A DNA stretch of 64,000 nucleotides from Aquilaria yunnanensis (GCA_039654915.1 CM077594.1:98470893-98534892), one strand, 5' to 3'. Shown: positions 1-12,142, numbered from the stretch's first letter. The notes: generated by a model not told the origin, from the sequence alone. A program made the numbers and translations.

Positions 1-1380
1 ATAAAAACTGACTTAATAATAGAGATATAACTCATAAAACTATGTCATTGGCAATTAAGAATAGCCGCAACAATATATTTTGTCAACTAGTGCTATTTTG
101 TCATCAGTTAAGCAATTTATCTTTATAGCTTCAACTTGTTGTATACCTTTGCTAGCTGAAATTCTTGAATTTTCTGCAACAAAGTTACGGCTGTCAAGAA
201 ACAAGTTGCCCTCTTTAAATTTCTAGTTAGTATAATACATTTCTTGGCTGCTAAAAAACTTTATTTTTGCGCTTCTTCTTGTCCAGCTTCTCACAAGAAA
301 AAATTATAAATGATTTTTATTTTTCAACATGAAGGAGTGGAAGTAGGTGGAGGAGAAGCTAGGGCAGGTTGGGCTGGATGTAGCAGAAGAGTGGATGAAA
401 CTTCATGGAGCGAGATTCAGTGAGAATGGCCGTGTTTTGTTTTGTGGGAGATCTCTCCTCTGTTGCCAGCCAACTCAACCTCACTGCCAGTGCCAGTAGT
501 CTCCTATTATGTCAACTGGAACAAGTCACAAAGGTTTACAAAGTTTAGGAGCCAAACATTAATGAATTCTAAAGTGTGAAGCAACTACTCGATTTATGCA
601 AGTTCCAAGGCTAGATATGTAGTTGGAAAAAAAATATATAATCAAAACAGTGTGTTTTGTAGGTTTAGGGTTTGTTTATTAATCCTAAACTTACTAAAAG
701 ATGGTTATTAAACAGGAAATTATTTACACACAGTACAAATTAATAATTTAATTGGTCCATCAGTAATAGAAAAATTATTGTATAATTTGGATTTATTAGA
801 GATTGTTGCCAGATAATTTATATTAGAATTCAAAAATATGGTGTTAGGAAATAAAAAAATTTTAAGACTAATTGCTTCCGTAGTTAAAAAGTTTTAATAC
901 CCATTTAAAAAGGTCAAAAATTTTAATATTAGTTACTTATAGAATTGCAAAATTTTAAAACTCACTTAAAAGATTAAAAGCTTTATGACTGAAATAAAAA
1001 AATACGTGAAGTTCTAGGACTTAAATTGTCTTTTTTCTCCACAATGAAAACCAATAAAGGTACCATAAAAAGGTACAAGCTACAAACTACAAATAGCCAA
1101 TAACTAGTAGAGCCTGATCCAACATTAATTATTATACCATACACCTATATTTAATTAAATATACTAACCCACCCTTACCTCTTTCTATATAAGTCACTTT
1201 TATCAAAAGAAATTAACAAAATTGTCCCTCACCAAAACCCTCTATTTCCCTTTAGAAATCCTACCCTCAATCCTACTGCCAACGAAGCATTACTCGCATC
1301 TGCATAAATGTCAAAGATAAAGATACAAAAGATCTAAAGAAATTGAGAAAAGTATGTGAACAAGTATATATAAATTTCCA
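1..1380. other. AT-rich intergenic DNA, no gene seen
   Basis: No open frame of gene-like composition and no clear splice structure is visible on either strand. The stretch is AT-rich with scattered poly-A and poly-T runs. A slightly GC-richer patch at about 335-500 has purine-rich words but no recognisable protein similarity. Confidence 0.5.
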
Positions 1381-1835
1381 AAATAATGTGCAGGCTATTT
1401 TTTGTTTTCAATAACATGCAAACTATTGTTCTCTGCAAAAAAATGTAATGTAAAAGTGTCTGAAGTAATGAGCAAATGTGTTTGAAAATAATATGTAAAA
1501 ATATTTAATGCAATATTTGAAAGTGTCTAAAGTAATTTACAAATAATAAGAAAGCGTCTGATTGGATATTGAAAAATGTCTAAAGAAATATTTAAAAGTG
1601 TATGAGTCATTATGTAAACAATTTATTTTCTTTAAAAATAGTTATCTGAAACAATAAAAAAAATATCTGAATAAATGTGTAAAAGTGTCTAGAGAAAAAT
1701 AAAAAAATGTCTGAAGCAATATACAAATAATTTGTTTCCTTCATAAATAAATGTATGCAAAAATAAATAAAAAAATAAGTGTCTAAATAAATATTTAAAA
1801 ATATCCAAAGTAAAATATAAAAATGTCTAAAGCAT
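1381..1835. repeat. Degenerate minisatellite, roughly 30-40 bp units
   Basis: Variants of the word AAAGTGTCTGAAGTAAT followed by ATATGTAAA or ATTTAAA recur many times with imperfect spacing across this stretch, for example near 1457, 1531, 1575, 1690 and 1825. Units differ by substitutions and small indels, so this is an old tandem array. It does not code. Confidence 0.6.
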
Positions 1836-2709
1836 TGTTTGTTCCATAAATATATTGTTTTGAGTTTAAGTGTTATTTCTCCTTGGGTTTGTCGGAGCCG
1901 ATTCTTCTATGTCACCGTCAGGTTCACCGTTGAAGAAGGAAGGGAAGTGGAGGCAACTGAAAACAATGCGAGGATGACCGGAATGAGCAAAGATAAGGCA
2001 AAGATCTTCCATCACCGGCGATCTTTGCTTCGATGTGATTTGATCTCTGATGCGGATAATGGCGGATCAGCCATTGCAATAGAGAATAGAGGTTAGGGGT
2101 GCACGATTCAAAGATTAGAAGTGCGTGATGGAAATCGAAAGTGAGCAATTTAAAGATCGAAGGTGTGCAACAGAGATTAGAGTCTGGAGTGACGGAGATT
2201 GGAGACGGGACGGAGATCAAAGATGCACGATAGAATGATTGAGATCGAAGACACAACAGAGATGGAGCAGTGATTGATGGTGGCGGCGATGAGAGGGGGA
2301 GAGAGAAACATTTTGAATGGCAATGATAAGAGGGAGAGAGAGAAAGAAAAATAATTTGAGAAAGGGAAAATAGGGTAAAAGGTAAAATTATAAAATCAAC
2401 ATTATGTCTAATTAGGCATATGTCCACAATATCCATATATGATCTAACATTGGTAATCCAATTAACAAATTTCACACTTAAAGAACACAGTTATTGTTTG
2501 ATAAGGATAAGAAAATGTTCTCAGCCGTTAAAAATGAACATACTTAACCAAAAACATCAAAGTTTTGTTTAGTTAGCTTACATAAGATTTCGGTACAGAA
2601 GGTTCAAAAACTTGAAAGGAAGGGTTCAAAAGAAAAAAAAGCTAAAGTTCGGGTGAAAATAATAGTGTGCCTTTATCTTGACAAAAACATACATATTACC
2701 ATTCAATTA
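1836..2709. other. Intergenic, purine-rich segment, no supported gene
   Basis: About 1900-2380 is rich in GAGAT and GAAG words that recur irregularly (GAGATTGGAG, GAGATCGAAG, GAGATGGAG). This composition creates a long open frame on the minus strand, but its translation is low-complexity Ser/Leu/Pro with no recognisable domain. It resembles the filler sequence of non-autonomous transposons more than a gene. Confidence 0.4.
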
Positions 2710-2718
2710 TATATTATA

Positions 2719-3255
2719 GACATAAATCCACAATTTACCCCTAAACTTTGCTGACTCAGCTACTTAAACCCTTAAATTATGACTCGGAGTAACTCAGCCC
2801 CTGAACTTTATAAATTGGGACACATAACCCCCTCTAACTGATGAAAATGTTCTTTTTTGTTTCTCAATGACTTAAATGACAATAACATTGAACAAGAAGG
2901 CTGAACTTGGTTTTTTAGCATGTTGCTGTTTGACAGGCTATTTTCCTCCACAGCTCCAATTGACATGTTGAAGATGCTCCCAATTTCTTAAGGAATTCTC
3001 CGACCTCTTGCATGCGAACCTATGGATGAAAACAGCCTCTCAAACAGTATAATGCTAAAATACCAAGTTCAGCCTCCTTATTCAATTTTATTATTATTTA
3101 AGTCATTTGGAAACCAAAAAGAACATTTTGCTTCAGATATAAGGGGTTATGTGTCCTAGATTTTCAAGTTTGGGGGCTGAGTTGCTATGAGTTATAGTTG
3201 AAGAGGTTAATTGACCAAGTCAGTAAACTTTGGGGGTGAATTGTGGATTTAGGCC
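2719..3255. mobile_element. Foldback MITE, Mutator-like, with 9-bp target duplication
   Basis: The two halves are inverted copies of each other. The left arm opens GACATAAATCCACAATT and the right arm, read on the other strand, opens GGCCTAAATCCACAATT. Similarity continues for about 230-250 bp per arm, around a spacer of roughly 80 bp. The element is bounded on both sides by the identical 9-mer TATATTATA (2710-2718 and 3256-3264). Long terminal inverted repeats with 9-bp target duplications are the signature of Mutator-like elements. It has no coding capacity, so it would depend on a transposase in trans. Confidence 0.85.
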
Positions 3256-3264
3256 TATATTATA

Positions 3265-4440
3265 ATTTTCCGATGTTAATCCTAATAAAAAAAACTAACA
3301 CTAAATTAGAATCTTATTGTACAATTACCGAAACTCAGCTCTCTCCCCAAACCTAATTCTCTGTCGCCTCCTTCACTATCATATGCCTTTTCTAGCTAGA
3401 TCGAATTTCGGCCTGGATCTGGTTGATTTCCTTTCATTCATTTTATTATTTGACTAACTTTATCCTACATTATTTATCATATTTTATGGTGGATATAATC
3501 TTCTTCAAATCTTGGTATTTTAGAGTAGTTTGAGACTCTAATAAGATAAATTTTCAATTGAAGGCAGACAGTGATGAATATAAATTTTCTCTTGGATTCA
3601 CTAGAATATTAGCTTTACTATAGTGTCATGACGTTTGACAATAGATATAGAAGCGATTATATAAAGGCAATTGTATAGAATAACATCAGTCTTCATTTTT
3701 TTAGGTTTTATTTGTCATATTTTTATTTTCATAGATAGTTTATTCTGGTTTTTTATGTCTGGTTGGTTTCAGCATTGCTTAGTTATTGTCGTTCTGTCTT
3801 GACCTTTATTCCAGTTACTTGAAAGTTCTGTACCCCAAATTTATTCTGATTTACTTAGAAGGTTTAGTTTTTCATAGGAACAAGTAGCTTTTTATGGCTA
3901 GTTTTATGTTACTGTTATTTCTTAAAGTTTTATGTTGGGTTGTAAATGTCGTTTGACGCACTTTTAATTAAAATGAAACATCTTTTATCAAAAAAGAAAA
4001 TGAAAACTAATTCCATGCTTGTCCCATATATATATAGGATAAATTAATAGTCTACCGCATAAGCAAGAGGAAGAAATATTGTGGGAGTTATTGTTAAGTG
4101 ATTGTCAAAGAATTGTTATAAAATTTCAATTTCTTGAAAGAAAAAACCGTATATTATATAGTAGAATTTGAGTAGTTAATGTTAGAAAACATTTTTAAAG
4201 AGGAAGTGTTGAAAAGGTAATATTAAAATATTCTTTTGTAAATACGAAGTATTTTTCTAAATTTTTTTACTTATCTAACCTTAAAAAAGTAATAAAAAAT
4301 TTCATAAAAAATATTGTATAATTACTTTTTGAACCTTGTAAATTATATAGGGTTTCAATAAATTAACAATTCAAACAAATAATCACTTTATATAAAAAAA
4401 CATAATAATATATTAAAATTCACGCAAAATGAGTTGTCTA
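3265..4440. other. Intergenic DNA with a possible LINE 3' tail at about 3740-4006
   Basis: No gene is seen. Around 3740-4006 the + strand is T/G-rich and ends TTTTAATTAAAATGAAACATC and then TTTTATCAAAAAAG. This is reminiscent of the 3' untranslated end of plant L1-type LINEs, where a short A-rich tail closes the element. No reverse transcriptase coding is present, so a 5'-truncated LINE is only an inference. The rest is AT-rich without features. Confidence 0.3.
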
Positions 4441-4454
4441 TAAATTATCGAAGT

Positions 4455-4560
4455 CATGAAGTCTCAGCCCAAGTGATTGAGGTTTATAATATCAAGGTGG
4501 AGATCAAGGGATTCGAACCCTGCATCCACTAAACTTCACATAAAATGCTAGTTATATTGG
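4455..4560 (+). repeat. tRNA-like SINE head (A box and B box)
   Basis: CAGCCCAAGTG near 4470 fits the polymerase III A-box consensus TRGYNNARNNG except at the first base. GGATTCGAACCCTG about 40 bases downstream fits the B box GGTTCRANYCC with one change. This spacing is normal for tRNA genes and tRNA-derived SINEs. The region does not fold into an obvious complete tRNA with acceptor stem, so a SINE head or tRNA pseudogene is the likelier reading. The 3' end of a SINE body is not defined. Confidence 0.5.
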
Positions 4561-4820
4561 TTCGGTTGTCTTCCAAGTTCCGAAAAAGTAAGTATTCCCT
4601 CATTCTCTTAACTATAAAGTATCTCGTAGCCTTCAAAATAGGAATGAACAATCTATAATTTTTGATAACTTTTTTTTGGTAATTTATCCTCTAAGAAAAG
4701 ATCTTCATCAATTTAATGAAAGATAAAGGAAAGACCAGTTGAACATTGCTATGTCTCAAGTCATTACTTGGCTCATGACTCGCAATAGAATTTCAGCAAG
4801 AAATTTTGATTAGTTGCAAT

Positions 4821-5813
4821 AAGGGAAAAGATCCAAAAAAACCACCAAAATTATGAATTTGGACCCATTGCTCATTATAGTTTTAGTAGTTTCAATTTCA
4901 TCACTAAAACCACCATTTGAGGCCAAATTGACCACTGAGCCATTAATGGAGTTGAGCTGTAAGTGGATGTGTGATTGGGTGAGTGATGTGACATTAAAAT
5001 TGTTTACATGGTGCTAAATTCGCCTCATTCTCTATGATCATAAACTCCGACAGTGACAAGGCAATAATTTTAGGATGATTGGGGGGTGATTAAGGGTCTG
5101 GGTCACGAAGAAGATGATAGTGGTGATCTCCTAATAAATAGACGATGTGTAGGGGTGGTGGTAGGCGATGGATTTCACAAATAGCTTTTCTTCTGATTTG
5201 GCATTGTTAGTAATGATGATGCAGGACAAGGCTTGAATGGCAGTGGCTAGGGTGATGTTGGCCGATGATGATGTTGAGGCTTGGGTTGACTGAATCAATG
5301 ATAGGATTGGAGAGGGACGTGAGAGGTGACAGTGCTGGGAGGCGATGAGGATGATGGTAGATTCAATTTTGGGTTAAACGGCTCATCTCATTCATTTTTT
5401 TTTTTTGCATCACCGATGGTGGGAGGCAATATGGACAATGGTGGACCTGGGCTGGAAGCGGTGGAAAGAGGTTGAGTGGTGTACATGGTGGACAATCCGG
5501 CCCAAGTCTCTAACTATGGTGGATTATTTAGTCCAAGTCCCTAACTATAAAGCTTTTGCATTTTGGACACGTGGCATGTTGTTTCATTCATTATTTGCCA
5601 CACAATCTTATGTAAACAAAATATTCTAACATTTTTATGTAATATTCTTACCATTAGTTACATTGATAGCTATATTGGTCTCAATTCAAAACTTTGGTGG
5701 TCAATTTGGTACCAAACTAAAACTTCAGTGATGCAATTGGAATCAATTAAAATTGTAGTGAGCAATAGGATCCATGTCCATAATTATAATGGGTTTTTTG
5801 GTACTTTTCCCTT
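4821..5813. mobile_element. Inverted-repeat DNA transposon, non-autonomous, about 1 kb
   Basis: The left end (AAGGGAAAAGATCCAAAAAA) and the reverse complement of the right end (AAGGGAAAAGTACCAAAAAA) match closely. Similarity then continues, with substitutions, for about 100 bp through ATTATG, a CCTATTGCTCA-like word and a TGCATCACT-like word. The interior holds irregular GATGATG and GGTGG words and no believable protein. Target duplications are not clear (left flank AGTTGCAAT, right flank ATAATAAAT). The size and arms fit a Mutator-like or other long-TIR MITE. Confidence 0.6.
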
Positions 5814-6061
5814 ATAATAAATTAACGTTAATCAGCAAAAAGGCTGGCACTAGAAAAATGACCACATTACCCTTGTCTCAATAAAGAAAGTAAACTAAAG
5901 CGCGAAGGAGACAAATATGAAACGAAACACAAATTCCGGTCCCCTACTCCAACAGCCTCTTTGGCCAAACCTTCCAAGTTCCAACACCTGTTTCTTCCTT
6001 CATTTTGTTCGGGTCCCAGGTCTGGAGGCCATTAGTTTCTGTAACTCAAGAGAAACAAAAA

Positions 6062-6502
6062 ATGGCAGTAATGGTGACGCAGGAAATCAGAGCTAGAGCA
6101 GAGGTCTGCCATGGGGACCAAACATGTAGAGAGAAGTTTAGGTTGCTGTTAACAGAAATTGGGCTGCCCGATGTTCTGCTGCAAGCGGTGCAGGACATAG
6201 AGGAGTGCGGCTACGTGAGAGAGACGGGCTTCATCTGGCTCAAGAACAAGAGGAAAACCGATCCTTACAGGTTCGAAAATGTGGTCATCAGCATGGAGGC
6301 CGAAATTACTGCTTATTTCCAGCCAAAGAGGATAAAGAATCTCACCGGCGTCAAGGCCAGGGAATTGCTGATTTGGTTCTCCCTAACGGAAATCGTTGCC
6401 GAGAATTCCCCATCTACATCGATCATCACCTTCAAGACTGTGCCTGGTTTTTCAAAGTCTTTCCCCTTATCCGTTTTCGATTCAATTTCAACTGTATATT
6501 GA
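6062..6502 (+). CDS. DUF538 family protein
   Basis: A single-exon gene for 146 residues. It matches the plant-specific DUF538 family: the N-terminal part reads VTQEIRARAEVCHGD, the middle has LPDVLLQAVQDIEECGY followed by TGFIWLKNKR, and the C-terminal half has KIKNLTGVKAREL-like sequence (here RIKNLTGVKARELLIW). This fits the family's usual order, and 146 residues is typical for the short soluble members. I start at 6062 because the ATG sits in an AAAAAATGGC context and the family begins just before VT(Q/D)E(I/V)RARAE. An in-frame ATG at 6005 would add 19 residues that look unlike the family. The molecular function of DUF538 is not settled; members are reported as stress-responsive. The Agenet gene lies downstream on the opposite strand. 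Confidence 0.9.
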   Translation: MAVMVTQEIRARAEVCHGDQTCREKFRLLLTEIGLPDVLLQAVQDIEECGYVRETGFIWLKNKRKTDPYRFENVVISMEAEITAYFQPKRIKNLTGVKARELLIWFSLTEIVAENSPSTSIITFKTVPGFSKSFPLSVFDSISTVY

Positions 6503-6865
6503 TGTTCAGAAAGAAGCAAAGTTTACGTATATTGATGATCAGCTCTCCAGCTGTCTTGTCAAGATATATAGTGGGATTATTGTAAATTGTACTATCTAAT
6601 TGCGTAAAAATCATATCAGCATTTATTTCTACTCACTCTTCCAGTTGCTCACGCAAACGCAAGCGATGAGAAAATGTTCCCCCTGTTAATAGTTGAACGA
6701 TACTTCTGCTCCATAAACTATTGAGGGAGGCGAAACCCAGAAACGTAAATAACAAGTCAGAGCAAAATGAACTATCATCACCATTTATACAGGACAAGAT
6801 CAATAGTTTTGCAGTCAAGTCAACATTTTTCTTGCTTAGGTCAGATATAGACTGATAGCGTCCTA

Positions 6866-9846
6866 CTAATTAATGAGATAACAAGAGAATGGCTGCAGGC
6901 GAAGACCGAGTGGATGGAGACAAGAGAGACGGACCTTGCAACCAGCAAAATGCTACAGGAAGAGAGCAGAAGAACAGGTCCATACAGGTATGCCTAACTC
7001 TTAGACTTCAGTCGGTTCTTAGCGATCACAATGTCTTGTCCTGAAAGAAGCAAGTCTAATAAGCATTAACATGAACTTTAAGCTGTTGTATGAAGAATAC
7101 TTGGGATAATGAGGAGCGAGTAGAAATAAACAACAGCAAAAGAAAGTTTTGTCCAACTACAATAAGCAGTTGGTTTGATGAACAAAGAAAAGGACGTTAA
7201 AATGTAAACCCATACATGGATTAAAGAACACAGTAGACTCAAATGCACCTACAAACCCAACTTGGTTGCCTAGCTGAGTTATTCACACAAGACTCTGTGA
7301 AGCTATGCAACTGTCTGCATGTCATGAGTCAACAATAGCAGCAGCAAATTTTCATGTGAAGCCAGCTTCTGGCACTTAGCCCCAAAACTAACAAACCATT
7401 TGGTACATGCACAGGGTGAAAAAAATACCAGCTTCCAAATACGATCCTCTCAAAAGAAATGTATATGTTAATAGTTAATTCAAATTTTTTATAAAAAAAA
7501 CCTGGCTAGGTCGTGGGTGTCGAAGCCAATTTAGGGACATGGGCAGACTGCTCTAGTTATGGTCAATAGAAGTAGGACCATCAGAAACCAATAAAACAAT
7601 GTAATCTATAGTGTTAGCAAGTCTCACCTTGGCAACAGGAATCCATTTCTCACCAGTCCAATCATGTCGGGGCCTGAGATTAATATGTTCAAATTGCATT
7701 TGCTCGTCAGTTGACTTGAAGTACACAAGATACATGCAGCCAGGAAGAACTCTGGATATTTTTCCCATCCACCATCCATCATTAAACCAAGCATCAACAT
7801 TATCAAGCAACTCATAACGCTGAGTATGTGAAATGCATGGGGGAAATGGCCTGATGTATGAATAATATGCCTCTTCCCTTAGCTTTTCGGTTCCATCTTC
7901 AGTTGTCAGTGTTAGATATTCCACTGAATACTTGTCATTTCCTAACATGTCAACAATGACTCCTTGGTACCAAGCATCCTTGTAACCTGGCTCATCACTT
8001 TTCACCTCCACCATCATCCCCTTGCCAAAGCTGAATTTCTTCAAGTTGTCTCCCACGAGTCTCAACTTGTTTGAGCTATTCGATGGTGCTACTGATGTTT
8101 CCTGTACATGGCCCTAGTTCATTACGTGCTGAAAACCTAGTGTAAGAAAACACTTGGGGATGATCAAAACACTTTGATGAGGAAAACACACATTCAAAGA
8201 ATTAAATGAGTTAATTTATACCCAACAATCCAGCCAAGAAGAAGTTATCAAACAAAAAGTAGGAAAAAGCTCAATGATTTTATATTAGGAACATGCAAAA
8301 ACATGGAACTAGTGCTAGTATGCGTGGATGACTGTTCATCTTTTAAAAAGCATCTCTTAACTTAAATGTTCCCTTTTTGGTACAAGTACTAAAATTTGGA
8401 ACCCAAATTAAAGAAACTTCTCGCATGAAGAAATGATTACTTATAAAGTATTTCCTCAATGCACCTATTTTGCCTCTCCCAAGAACAAAATCAAGTTAAA
8501 CACTTTAAAGCGCAAGTACAGCAATTCACAAAATTCTCTTTTTCTTATCTAGTCAGCCATAGTACTCAAGAATGGGTATTATACTATTCCACACATCCAA
8601 AGCAAGCCAGTACAAACAATCTCCTATATAAACATTGGTGTTTGACAACTTATACGTGTCAAATTTATCATCTACAGCTGATAATTGATGTTTTTATTGT
8701 TACACATTAGAAGAATTTAGGTCAAAGCAACCTGAAGTTTTACCTGAGCAGCAATTGTCCACCTCCCATGCATCCAATCTTGATGCAACCTCAACTTAGA
8801 ATGCTCAAATTCCAGTTCCTCTCCCGTTGAACTGAAATGGACCATATACCTAGCATGATCCAGAACTCCAGAAATTATGCCTACCCACCACCCCTCATTA
8901 TACCAAGCATCAACTTCTTGAAGTGGTGAAAAAGCAGCAACTTGTGGAAGCTCAGGAGGATGAGGCCTGATGAAGAGTGCCTTCACCGGTTCTGTCAAGG
9001 GCTTAGTTTCATCATCTGTCTTGAGGGTCAAATATTCCACTAGAAAGCTGTCATTCTTGTCCCTGACAGATGCTACAACACGGGCTGAAAACCACGAACC
9101 TCTGAAGCCAACTTCATTGCTGGTTACCTCAACCAGTTGCCCAGTTTTAAATTTTCGCACTGGTTTCTTTTTTCCACATGTGCGCTTCACCCTTGACTTT
9201 CTGGGCTTTCCATTGCCCTCAAATGAAAAACCATATACAAAATTTATTGGAGAGAATATCAAGAAATATGAAGCCCAAAAGAAATAAACAAGAAAAAAAG
9301 GATAAAAGAAGGGAGACTTCTGCTCCTGCAACATTTCACATTTCATAAACTTTTGTCACAGGAAAAAACAATAACTAATGGAAATTTTTTTTTGAAGAAT
9401 ACCTGGTGTGGGACCTGGAGGTCCTGGACAGGTGGGAACCAGGACCCATCTTTCCATTCTCTATGGATCCTCAAATTATGCTGCTCAACCTCCATTCTAG
9501 TCTCTTTCTCTACGACCCTACCAAAATCGACAGCATATTTGGAGTTCTCGAGAATTTCGCTAACAGTCGCTCTTCTCCAGCCACCCTCAGTCTCTAGGAA
9601 CGCGTCGACGTAGTCTCCAGGCTTGAAGTAGCGGTTGAGCTCAAACGGTGGCACGGGCCGCAGCTGACCCAGGTCAACATATTCCTTAAGAAGCCTCTGG
9701 GCGACCACAATGGTCTGAAACTCTACGAAGATCAGGTTCTTCCGCGCTGCAGCTGCAGGTGGACCAAGCACAACCGCGGCGAAATAAGCACCGTTTTTCC
9801 TCTTAACCTCAACCTTGTCTCCTTTCGCAAATGGCGCCGGAGCCAT
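6866..9846 (-). CDS. Six-Agenet-domain protein, ADCP1/AGDP1-like chromatin reader
   Basis: Exons, in frame: 9846-9403, 9217-8744, 8101-7628 and a provisional last exon 6952-6866 (492 residues). Each of the first three exons encodes a tandem pair of Agenet (plant Tudor-like) domains. Pair 1 begins FAKGDKVEVKRKNGAYFAAV, with its second copy near YFKPGDYVDAFLE. Pair 2 begins FKTGQLVEVTSNEVGFRGSW, with VDAWYNEGWWVG. Pair 3 begins FGKGMMVEVKSDEPGYKDAW, with VDAWFNDGWWMG. Six Agenet domains in three pairs is the architecture of Arabidopsis ADCP1/AGDP1, a reader of histone H3K9 methylation that acts in heterochromatin; the same role here is inferred. Exon 2 could start earlier at 9327, which would add a hydrophobic stretch unlike the family. 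The last exon rests only on a good polypyrimidine acceptor and phase; reading past the exon 3 donor would instead stop at 7553. Exons 2 and 3 are both 474 nt. Confidence 0.85.
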
Positions 9847-11086
9847 TGCTTTTGCTCATAACAGGAAAATAGACTCCGATTCTTGGGGGAAAATGGAAGA
9901 GGAGAGCAAGGGGAGAGAGATGGAGATGATGAGATGAAGGTGGCAGTAGTAGGGCTTGGAAGGTCTGAGTGCCACTGCCCAGTGCCATCAATTGCACAGA
10001 GATTCTCCAATTGCTTCTCTGCCAAGTAGCTTTGGGTCAATGAAATGTTTCCTTAAATGGGTACTTCACAGCGAGATCTCGGCTCATTAATAAGTTAGAG
10101 CCCAAAAACAATCGCTTGTGGTCCGCCACTTTGGGCCATTTGGTCAGAACCTTCTAGTGTTGCTGTTGCAGCTAGGGACAAAAAAATAAAAATGATCAAT
10201 AGTGGTAGAAAAAAGAATTTACCTGTTAACGGATTGGGTGGTTTTGGCGTTAGGGGAGAGTAGATAAAATAAAGAATATGATGATAAATAAATTGTAAAA
10301 AATAAAAGATAAATAGCAATTGCTGTGATATGTTATTAAATAATTTATTAACATTTTTAAGTATTTGTGAAATAAATGAAATTAATGATATTGAAGATAA
10401 AAAGGAGAACGAGAAGAACTCAATTAACATAAAAAGTTGTTGAAAAAAAGAAGATATGAGAGTTATTGTGAAGATGATGAACGAGTTAATGTATGAGTAG
10501 TAAATACAAGCAAAGGATAGATGTTTAGAAGAGTTTAGGTTTTCTACAATGTTTATCAATTTATTAAGTTAGACATGAAGAATCAAGGAAAAAGGAGTAA
10601 GAGACCTTTTCAAATCATTTGTGGTCTTGTAAAATTTGGTACGTAATTATTTTTTTAGAAGCCAGATGAAGATCATTTGAAAAAGCGTATGAGACGCACC
10701 CTTTTGGTACATCGCATTTTCCCAAGTGGAATTGCTATTTGTGGAAGTTAAATCTGTCTTTGTATTTAATTAAGTCGCGCATCGCTAGCATAAGTTTTTT
10801 TAGTTATGAAATTGAGAAAAATGATGAAGAACATGAGAAGAACATAATAAAAAAATAATAAGGGAGATGAACATGTGTCTGAAAAATAGAAAAGTGATGA
10901 ATGTTTGTACATAGAAAAAACCGTTTAAATTTGGTAAAAAGGTGTTCTTGGTGCAGGATAAGCATTCAAGTAAGAACACATTTTTCAGATAATTAAAAGC
11001 AATTAATAACCAATAAAAAGCAATTATGTGTCTGCAAAAGCATTTACAAGTAAAAGCGTATTGTTTGCTCAATCAAAATGAGTGCC
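9847..11086. other. Intergenic: promoter side of the Agenet gene, then AT-rich DNA
   Basis: The first 150 bases upstream of the Agenet start codon are rich in AG on the + strand (CT on the coding strand), as in many plant 5' leaders. From about 10180 on, the sequence is AT-rich. The long minus-strand open frame at 10095-10559 is low-complexity Ile/Phe/Ser and is not supported as a gene. Confidence 0.4.
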
Positions 11087-12142
11087 CAAGGTTGTTAGGA
11101 TCAGGATCCTACCCTAAATCATTTTCTGTCATACAAGATCAGAATCACAAAATCGAATTGTGGGTTATAGGATCCTACCAAAACATAAAATGTCTTATTT
11201 AAATAATATAGTTTATATAAAAGATCAATTATATTGAATATTTATGTAAAACTTGAGTACCATAACAATGTAAAAATTCTCATTTTTGTTCCCTATTTTT
11301 TTTTCCAACTCTTGATTGGCTCTCTTTTTCTTCCCATATGGGCCATATCAATATTTGTCATTTTTAAAATTTAAAAAAAAATAAAAAACTAAAATACTAA
11401 TTAAAAGGGGGAGTATTTGACCGGCCCTCTCACCCATTTTATTTATTTCCTATTTCTTTCTCACTCTTTCACAACTATCTCTTTCTGTCATCTTCCTCTT
11501 TCTCTCTCTCTATCTTTGACTCTTGACCGCATTTTTCCTATCTCCCTCACTCATTTTTAGTTCGTCCCATAACAGAAGCCCATAATTAACTAGTATTTCT
11601 TTGACTAGTCTCACCTTCCTCTTCACACCTCTCTCTCCCCTCTCTATTCGTCTCATCTTCCTCTCTCTTTAACCCTTGAACACCATTTCTTTCTCTGTTC
11701 ATCTCATCTTCCTCTCTCTTTGACTCTTGAGCACCGCCGAAGCACGACTGTCAGAGCACCGCTTTGAAGCACGTCTATGAAGAGGAGATCGCACACGAGC
11801 AGAACGAAACCACAACAGCCTGCTAGCCTTGCCTGATGTGCCGCTGCAGAGAAGAAAGATTGTAATGAATTTTTTTTGCACTTAATATCAAATTTGGGCC
11901 CAGTAGAAGAGCCCACATAAACAAATCACCTAGGTTTTATAAATTGGGCCAAATATGATCCTAAACCCAACATAAATTAATATCACCTAGAATCGGTAGG
12001 ATTTAACGATCTCACTAATCTTACAATCTTACTAGCGATCCTATACGATCCCAAGTTGCTAGCAACCTTGTTGCGTGTTTATTCGATCAATATCGTAGAA
12101 TCGCATGATCTTATGATCAGAATTGTGATTTTAATAACCTTG
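11087..12142. mobile_element. Non-autonomous hAT element with 8-bp target duplication
   Basis: The element begins CAAGGTTGTTAGGATC and ends GTGATTTTAATAACCTTG, so its termini are inverted copies of CAAGGTT(G/A)TTA. It is flanked by the identical octamer TGAGTGCC at 11079-11086 and 12143-12150. An 8-bp duplication with termini beginning CAAGG/CAGGG is characteristic of the hAT superfamily. GATC-rich words (GGATCCTACC, ATCCTATACGATCC) recur near both ends as subterminal repeats. The interior has CT-rich tracts and no hAT transposase, so the copy is non-autonomous. Confidence 0.85.

Noticed and set aside
1924..2475. 183-residue minus-strand open frame
   Set aside because: Low-complexity Ser/Leu/Pro translation produced by purine-rich GAGA sequence; no domain or gene signals.
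10095..10559. 154-residue minus-strand open frame
   Set aside because: AT-driven Ile/Phe/Ser composition, no domain, no promoter or splice context.
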